Assembly: GCA_030692765.1 (NCBI GenBank)
Contig: JAUYUB010000021.1
Coordinates: 1 to 64,000 of the forward strand
Origin: Sulfuricurvum sp.
GTDB lineage: Bacteria > Campylobacterota > Campylobacteria > Campylobacterales > Sulfurimonadaceae
Length of the DNA: 64,000 bases
Direction: 5' to 3'
Shown here: positions 59,542 to 64,000 of the stretch, piece by piece
Position numbering within the stretch: the stretch's first letter is position 1
Layout: each line of letters opens with the position of its first letter
Position numbers and translations under genes: made by a program
The notes under the pieces: generated by a model
Database searches by the model: none
Seen by the model: only the letters and a program-made list of their open reading frames with translations
Told to the model about the DNA's origin: nothing

Positions 59542-61671
59542 TTAACTTTCTACAATCTCATTTAAAATAGTAAACAGCTCTTTACTCGCATTCTCAGCTT
59601 CTCTAAAACACTCCACAATTTCTTTATCGCTTTTAACCGTCGAATCTTTTTTCAACAATCCGATTGCTTTGTGGATCTCATCATGTACTTTTTTATGCGG
59701 CTCTGCTAATCGACCATAGGCATTGGATTTTCCAAAGACAGTTTTACCATCACCTTGTTCATACCACTTGCCAAGCGCGCACGAGTGGTGATCGCTGAAC
59801 TCACTGGACTTGCCATCAAAGCCCACTTCATAAGCATTTGCTTTAAAGATCATGTGATCCAGTTTGGCCATATTCGTAAATATTCCATAACTTACCGTTT
59901 GGTTGTCATCTTTGATTTTCGCAACATTGCCTATCATATGAGACATGATCTGTTTAAATTCATCCAGACGTCGTGTTGAATCCGTTGCATAGACTTCAAC
60001 CCGTTCACTGTTTTCTAACATCCCAATCGAATTTTGTTTTAGTACACTAATGTTCGCTTCTACTTCACTCGTCGCTTTTTGTGTACGTTCAGCGAGTTTT
60101 CGAACCTCATCTGCTACAACGGCAAATCCGCGTCCATGTTCACCGGCACGTGCTGCTTCAATCGCCGCATTGAGCGCCAAAAGATTCGTTTGATCCGATA
60201 TGTCTTTAATAAGCGTGATAACATTAGATATTTCACTTACATTATGTGTCAATTGCTCTGAGTTAGCACGCGAATCATTTATCATCGCCGTAATATTGGC
60301 GATACTTGTCATAATCTCATCGGTTTGGGTATTTACCTTCTCAACAACTTCGCCTGTTTGCGCATTCAACTCATTGACCCCATTTAAGTCCTGAATACTT
60401 TTTGCCAAACTGCTACGCAAGCTTCCCGCATTATCAATGGTTCCCCCAATCATCTCATGAGCAAGAGCAATGGATACTTCATTTTTTTGCAATTGCTTCT
60501 CTGACTGTGATTTAGCCTCCATAGCTTCTCTTGCATTCTCTTCTGCACCTAAAGCTATTTTTTGAACTTTCTCAATAAAGACATTAAAACTTTTTGCTGC
60601 CTGACCAATCTCATCATTTGAATCAATACTGATACGTTTACTTAAATCAGCATCTCCTGACGCCAGCTCTTGAGCAATCTTATCAAGGTTTTCTATTGGA
60701 GAAGTAACCACCTTACGAATGGTTGCGATCAGCAAAAACAATATTATCACATCAACAAGAGACATAATCACAACTTGACGTAACAAAGAGTTTTCAGATT
60801 CATTAATTATCGCCTCAACAAGATCCAGTTTTTTCGCTGAAAAAGCGTACCCTACCTTTTCCCCAGAATAATCTTTGATTGGAATTAATGTAACGTAAAA
60901 GTTAGCTGTCTTAAATGAGCTTTCTTCCGGATTGAAATCAGCTTCATTCAACTCTTGCATAAATACTTTATCTATGACATCTTCTTTGACAGCAAGAGTG
61001 AAATTTTCTCCGATTTTTGGTTTACCTTTCAAATCTTTCGCCGTATCCAAATATTTATTATCAAGCGCAACAATCAAATCCGTATCAAAGTTTGCTTTCA
61101 GATCCTTGATCACCGAATTAAGACCCTGCATAAACTCAATGGAACCTAAATAGTTGCCACCTGAGATTACGGGCGCAATTCCCCGAAGCTCCATCCCTGC
61201 ATTACCTACCTCCATAGCTACTAAAGGTTTTTTGCTCTCTTTTACCGCAACAATCGATTTTCGAAAACCCGATAAATCATCACCAAATTTTTCCGGTTTC
61301 CAGACACGTATAAAACTATGCACATCTTTGTCATGCACATGGATTTTTATATTACCGAATTTCGTATTCTCTTTAAACTCTTTAGAAAGTGATTTTAAAC
61401 TGCCCAGTGTCTGTTGACGATCTCCACTTGACAGACCATTGATAACTCCGGCATTCGTAGCGATACTAATTGCATTGGTAAGACCAACACTCTTTTTGGA
61501 CTCCACTGCTTCCTCAAATACCGTTTTCATTTCTTTTGCTTGAGTCTCATAGACATTATCTTTGATTTCACTCACTGAAATAAAATAATTGATCAAAACA
61601 ATGATAAATCCTATTCCAATTGATGCAATCAACGGGATATGTACTTTTTGCCCAATACTCATGTTGTTCAT
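59542..61671 (-). CDS. Methyl-accepting chemotaxis protein with dCache-like sensor and C-terminal CZB domain
   Basis: Two TM, HAMP, hairpin [40 protein letters not shown]-terminal [15 protein letters not shown]...[16 protein letters not shown] motif. Confidence 0.93.
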   Translation of the reverse strand: MNNMSIGQKVHIPLIASIGIGFIIVLINYFISVSEIKDNVYETQAKEMKTVFEEAVESKKSVGLTNAISIATNAGVINGLSSGDRQQTLGSLKSLSKEFKENTKFGNIKIHVHDKDVHSFIRVWKPEKFGDDLSGFRKSIVAVKESKKPLVAMEVGNAGMELRGIAPVISGGNYLGSIEFMQGLNSVIKDLKANFDTDLIVALDNKYLDTAKDLKGKPKIGENFTLAVKEDVIDKVFMQELNEADFNPEESSFKTANFYVTLIPIKDYSGEKVGYAFSAKKLDLVEAIINESENSLLRQVVIMSLVDVIILFLLIATIRKVVTSPIENLDKIAQELASGDADLSKRISIDSNDEIGQAAKSFNVFIEKVQKIALGAEENAREAMEAKSQSEKQLQKNEVSIALAHEMIGGTIDNAGSLRSSLAKSIQDLNGVNELNAQTGEVVEKVNTQTDEIMTSIANITAMINDSRANSEQLTHNVSEISNVITLIKDISDQTNLLALNAAIEAARAGEHGRGFAVVADEVRKLAERTQKATSEVEANISVLKQNSIGMLENSERVEVYATDSTRRLDEFKQIMSHMIGNVAKIKDDNQTVSYGIFTNMAKLDHMIFKANAYEVGFDGKSSEFSDHHSCALGKWYEQGDGKTVFGKSNAYGRLAEPHKKVHDEIHKAIGLLKKDSTVKSDKEIVECFREAENASKELFTILNEIVES

Positions 61672-61821
61672 GAATTTTCCTTTTTATGTAAAATAAATTT
61701 TACTAATATAATAATAGCGAATATAAATTAGAAATTTCTATCTAACGGATATTAGCCAAGAAATGTAAAAGTAGTATAAAAAGAGAATGGTGTAGGGGAA
61801 AATATGGAAAAATAACGGCGA

Positions 61822-63162
61822 TCAGCCGCTATAGTTTTCGAGGTATTTTGTATCGAAGCTGTTACTGACAAAGTCAGGATTCTTCATCATTTTCTGATGA
61901 AAAGGGATGGTTGTTTTAATTCCCGTAACGGTAAACTCACTCAATGCACGGTGCATACGCGCAATCGCATCATTACGATCTTTACCATAAACAATCAGCT
62001 TTGCAATCATTGAATCGTATGTCGGAGGGACAATATATCCTCCGTGAACATGGGTGTCAATACGAATATTACGTCCACCCGGTGCAATCCACTGCGTGAT
62101 CTTACCTGGGCATGGTAAAAACTTAATCGGATCTTCTGCAGTGATACGGCACTCGATGGAGTGACCTGTGAGGTTTACACTCTCTTGTGAAGGTAAAACT
62201 GCACCCTCTGCTACTTGTATCATCATCTCAATCAAATCCAAACCGCTTACCATTTCAGATACGGTATGTTCTACTTGTAAACGGGTATTCATTTCCATAA
62301 AATAGAAGTTTTTATCCGCATCCAAAAGATACTCAAACGTTCCGGCACCTTCATACTTGATGTATTTCGTTGCGCGCACCGCTGATGCATGTAAAGCAGC
62401 ACGGATTTCAGGAGTCAAGGCTAGCGCAGGAGATTCCTCGATCAATTTTTGGTGACGACGCTGCATGGAACAGTCACGTTCACCGATATGCAAAACATTT
62501 CCATGGCTGTCAGCAATAATCTGTACTTCAATATGGCGTGGATTTTTGATGAATTTTTCCATATAGATCGTGCCATCGCCAAAGGCTGTAATCGCTTCCG
62601 CTTCCGCTGCCAAAAAGGCGTTTTCAAGGTAGCTTTCGTCTTCAACGACACGCATACCGCGTCCTCCGCCTCCTGCTGCCGCTTTGAGAATCACCGGATA
62701 ACCGACGACTTTTGCACGCTCGGCCGCATCGGCAATGTCTTTGATTGAACCATCAGAACCGGGGACAACGGGAACACCTGCCGCGATCATGACATCTTTT
62801 GCTTTGGATTTATCCGACATCATGACCATTACTTCAGGTGTTGGTCCGATAAATTTAATCCCGTGATGGGTGCAAATCTCAACAAAATGTTGGTTTTCGC
62901 TCAAAAATCCGTATCCCGGAAATATTGCGTCACATCCGCTTATTTCTGCAGCAGAGATAATGGCCGGAATGTTCAGATAGCTTTGTGAACTAGGCGCTGC
63001 ACCGATACAAATAGCGGCATCCGCTAGTTTCAGGTATGAAGCATCTTTGTCTGCCGTTGAATAAACGGCAACGGCCTCCTTGCCCATCTCTTTGATCGTG
63101 CGAATAGCCCGAAGAGCAATTTCACCCCGATTTGCAACGAGAATACGTTTAATTTCTGCCAT
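61822..63162 (-). CDS. accC: Acetyl-CoA carboxylase biotin carboxylase subunit
   Basis: ILVANRGEIALRAIRTIKEMG, KAAAGGGGRGMRVV, FLEMNTRLQVEHTVSE-type motif (YFMEMNTRLQVEHT). Confidence 0.97.
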   Translation of the reverse strand: MAEIKRILVANRGEIALRAIRTIKEMGKEAVAVYSTADKDASYLKLADAAICIGAAPSSQSYLNIPAIISAAEISGCDAIFPGYGFLSENQHFVEICTHHGIKFIGPTPEVMVMMSDKSKAKDVMIAAGVPVVPGSDGSIKDIADAAERAKVVGYPVILKAAAGGGGRGMRVVEDESYLENAFLAAEAEAITAFGDGTIYMEKFIKNPRHIEVQIIADSHGNVLHIGERDCSMQRRHQKLIEESPALALTPEIRAALHASAVRATKYIKYEGAGTFEYLLDADKNFYFMEMNTRLQVEHTVSEMVSGLDLIEMMIQVAEGAVLPSQESVNLTGHSIECRITAEDPIKFLPCPGKITQWIAPGGRNIRIDTHVHGGYIVPPTYDSMIAKLIVYGKDRNDAIARMHRALSEFTVTGIKTTIPFHQKMMKNPDFVSNSFDTKYLENYSG

Positions 63163-63164
63163 GA

Positions 63165-63611
63165 TTAAAGTTTCTCAACCGCAAAAAGTGGCATATCGTA
63201 TTCAACCGCTTGTGAATCCGAAACCAAAACACTGAGAATTTTACAATCAAATTCTGCCTCAAGTTCATTCATGATTTTCATCGCTTCAAGTACGGCAATA
63301 ACCTGACCTTTTTTTACATGATCACCTACCTTGACAAACGATGCTGAATCCGGAGAAGGGGCAGAATAAAACGTCCCCACCATTGGTGATAAAATTGCAT
63401 CGCCGGTAAGCGCCGGAGCTTCATTAGAAGCACTTGCAGCGATAGCAATCGCTGCAACAGGAGCAGTGACTTGAGGCGCTGCCATAGGTACCATTACAGC
63501 ACCGGTATTCTTTTCGAGTTCAATTGAAAACGCTTCTTGAGTGATTTTCAATTTTGATAATCCGCTTGCATCGAAATCTGACAAAAGGCTTTTAATTTGT
63601 TTCATATCCAT
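63165..63611 (-). CDS. accB: Biotin carboxyl carrier protein of acetyl-CoA carboxylase
   Basis: C-terminal biotinyl domain with VLEAMKIMNELEAEF; adjacent accC. Confidence 0.97.
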   Translation of the reverse strand: MDMKQIKSLLSDFDASGLSKLKITQEAFSIELEKNTGAVMVPMAAPQVTAPVAAIAIAASASNEAPALTGDAILSPMVGTFYSAPSPDSASFVKVGDHVKKGQVIAVLEAMKIMNELEAEFDCKILSVLVSDSQAVEYDMPLFAVEKL

Positions 63612-63685
63612 AATAGTATGGCTCCTAAAAGTAGGGTAATAGATGTGTTATACTACCACAAAATATTTTAACAATGGATAAGTCA

Positions 63686-64000
63686 ATGGGTCTCAAAAGC
63701 GACGGATGGATACGAAAAATGGCATTAAACGAGGGGATGATCACCCCTTTTTGTGAAGATCAAGTGGGTATGGGAGTCGTCAGTTACGGTCTTAGCTCAT
63801 ACGGATACGACATCCGTGTTACCAATGAATTTAAAATTTTTACCAATCTTAATTCTACTGTTGTTGATCCAAAACATTTTGATGATGCTAATGTTGTTGA
63901 TTTTATCGGTGATGTTTGTATTGTTCCGCCAAACTCATTTGCATTGGCGCGTACCGTTGAATATTTTAAGATTCCGCGAGATGTTCTTGCAATATGTTTA
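63686..64000 (+). CDS. dcd: dCTP deaminase, 3' end cut by window edge
   Basis: Manual translation from ATG 63686: [54 protein letters not shown]...; SSYGYDIR typical of Dcd. Confidence 0.92.
   Translation, partial: MGLKSDGWIRKMALNEGMITPFCEDQVGMGVVSYGLSSYGYDIRVTNEFKIFTNLNSTVVDPKHFDDANVVDFIGDVCIVPPNSFALARTVEYFKIPRDVLAICL

Overview
A 64 kb chromosomal window from a Campylobacterota (epsilonproteobacterial, Sulfuricurvum/Sulfurimonas-like) genome. Lineage is inferred from gene content: diheme cytochrome c1, futalosine-pathway MqnA-like protein, receiverless CheB, HisZ, and a ccoNOQP cluster with DUF4006. Gene density is high and most content is housekeeping: queE, moaA, petABC, mnmG, ribE, luxS, rplM-rpsI, AddAB-like nuclease, ccoNOQP, carA, fliJ, purA, hisZ, uppP, rdgB, moeA-moaE-moaD, gltX, accCB, dcd (partial). 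I saw no CRISPR array, prophage, transposon, rRNA or tRNA. The most interesting loci are: (1) a luxS-linked cluster with a close LsrK-like AI-2 kinase, an LsrG-like ABM-domain protein, a class II aldolase, a HAD phosphatase and a lone solute-binding protein, with no Lsr transporter or regulator visible; (2) a putative flavinylation/electron-transfer cluster (ApbE divergent from porin, FMN-binding protein and two small His-containing membrane proteins) around a Fur-box-like sequence; (3) a TonB receptor paired with a NapH/NosR-like membrane polyferredoxin with a His/Met-rich tail. Smaller observations include an unannotated 33-aa membrane microprotein in the cco cluster, an inverted repeat upstream of ccoN, an unusual QueE cysteine loop, and an 18-bp palindrome that gives two convergent genes the same C-terminus. 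All functional calls come from reading the protein sequences; no database search was run.
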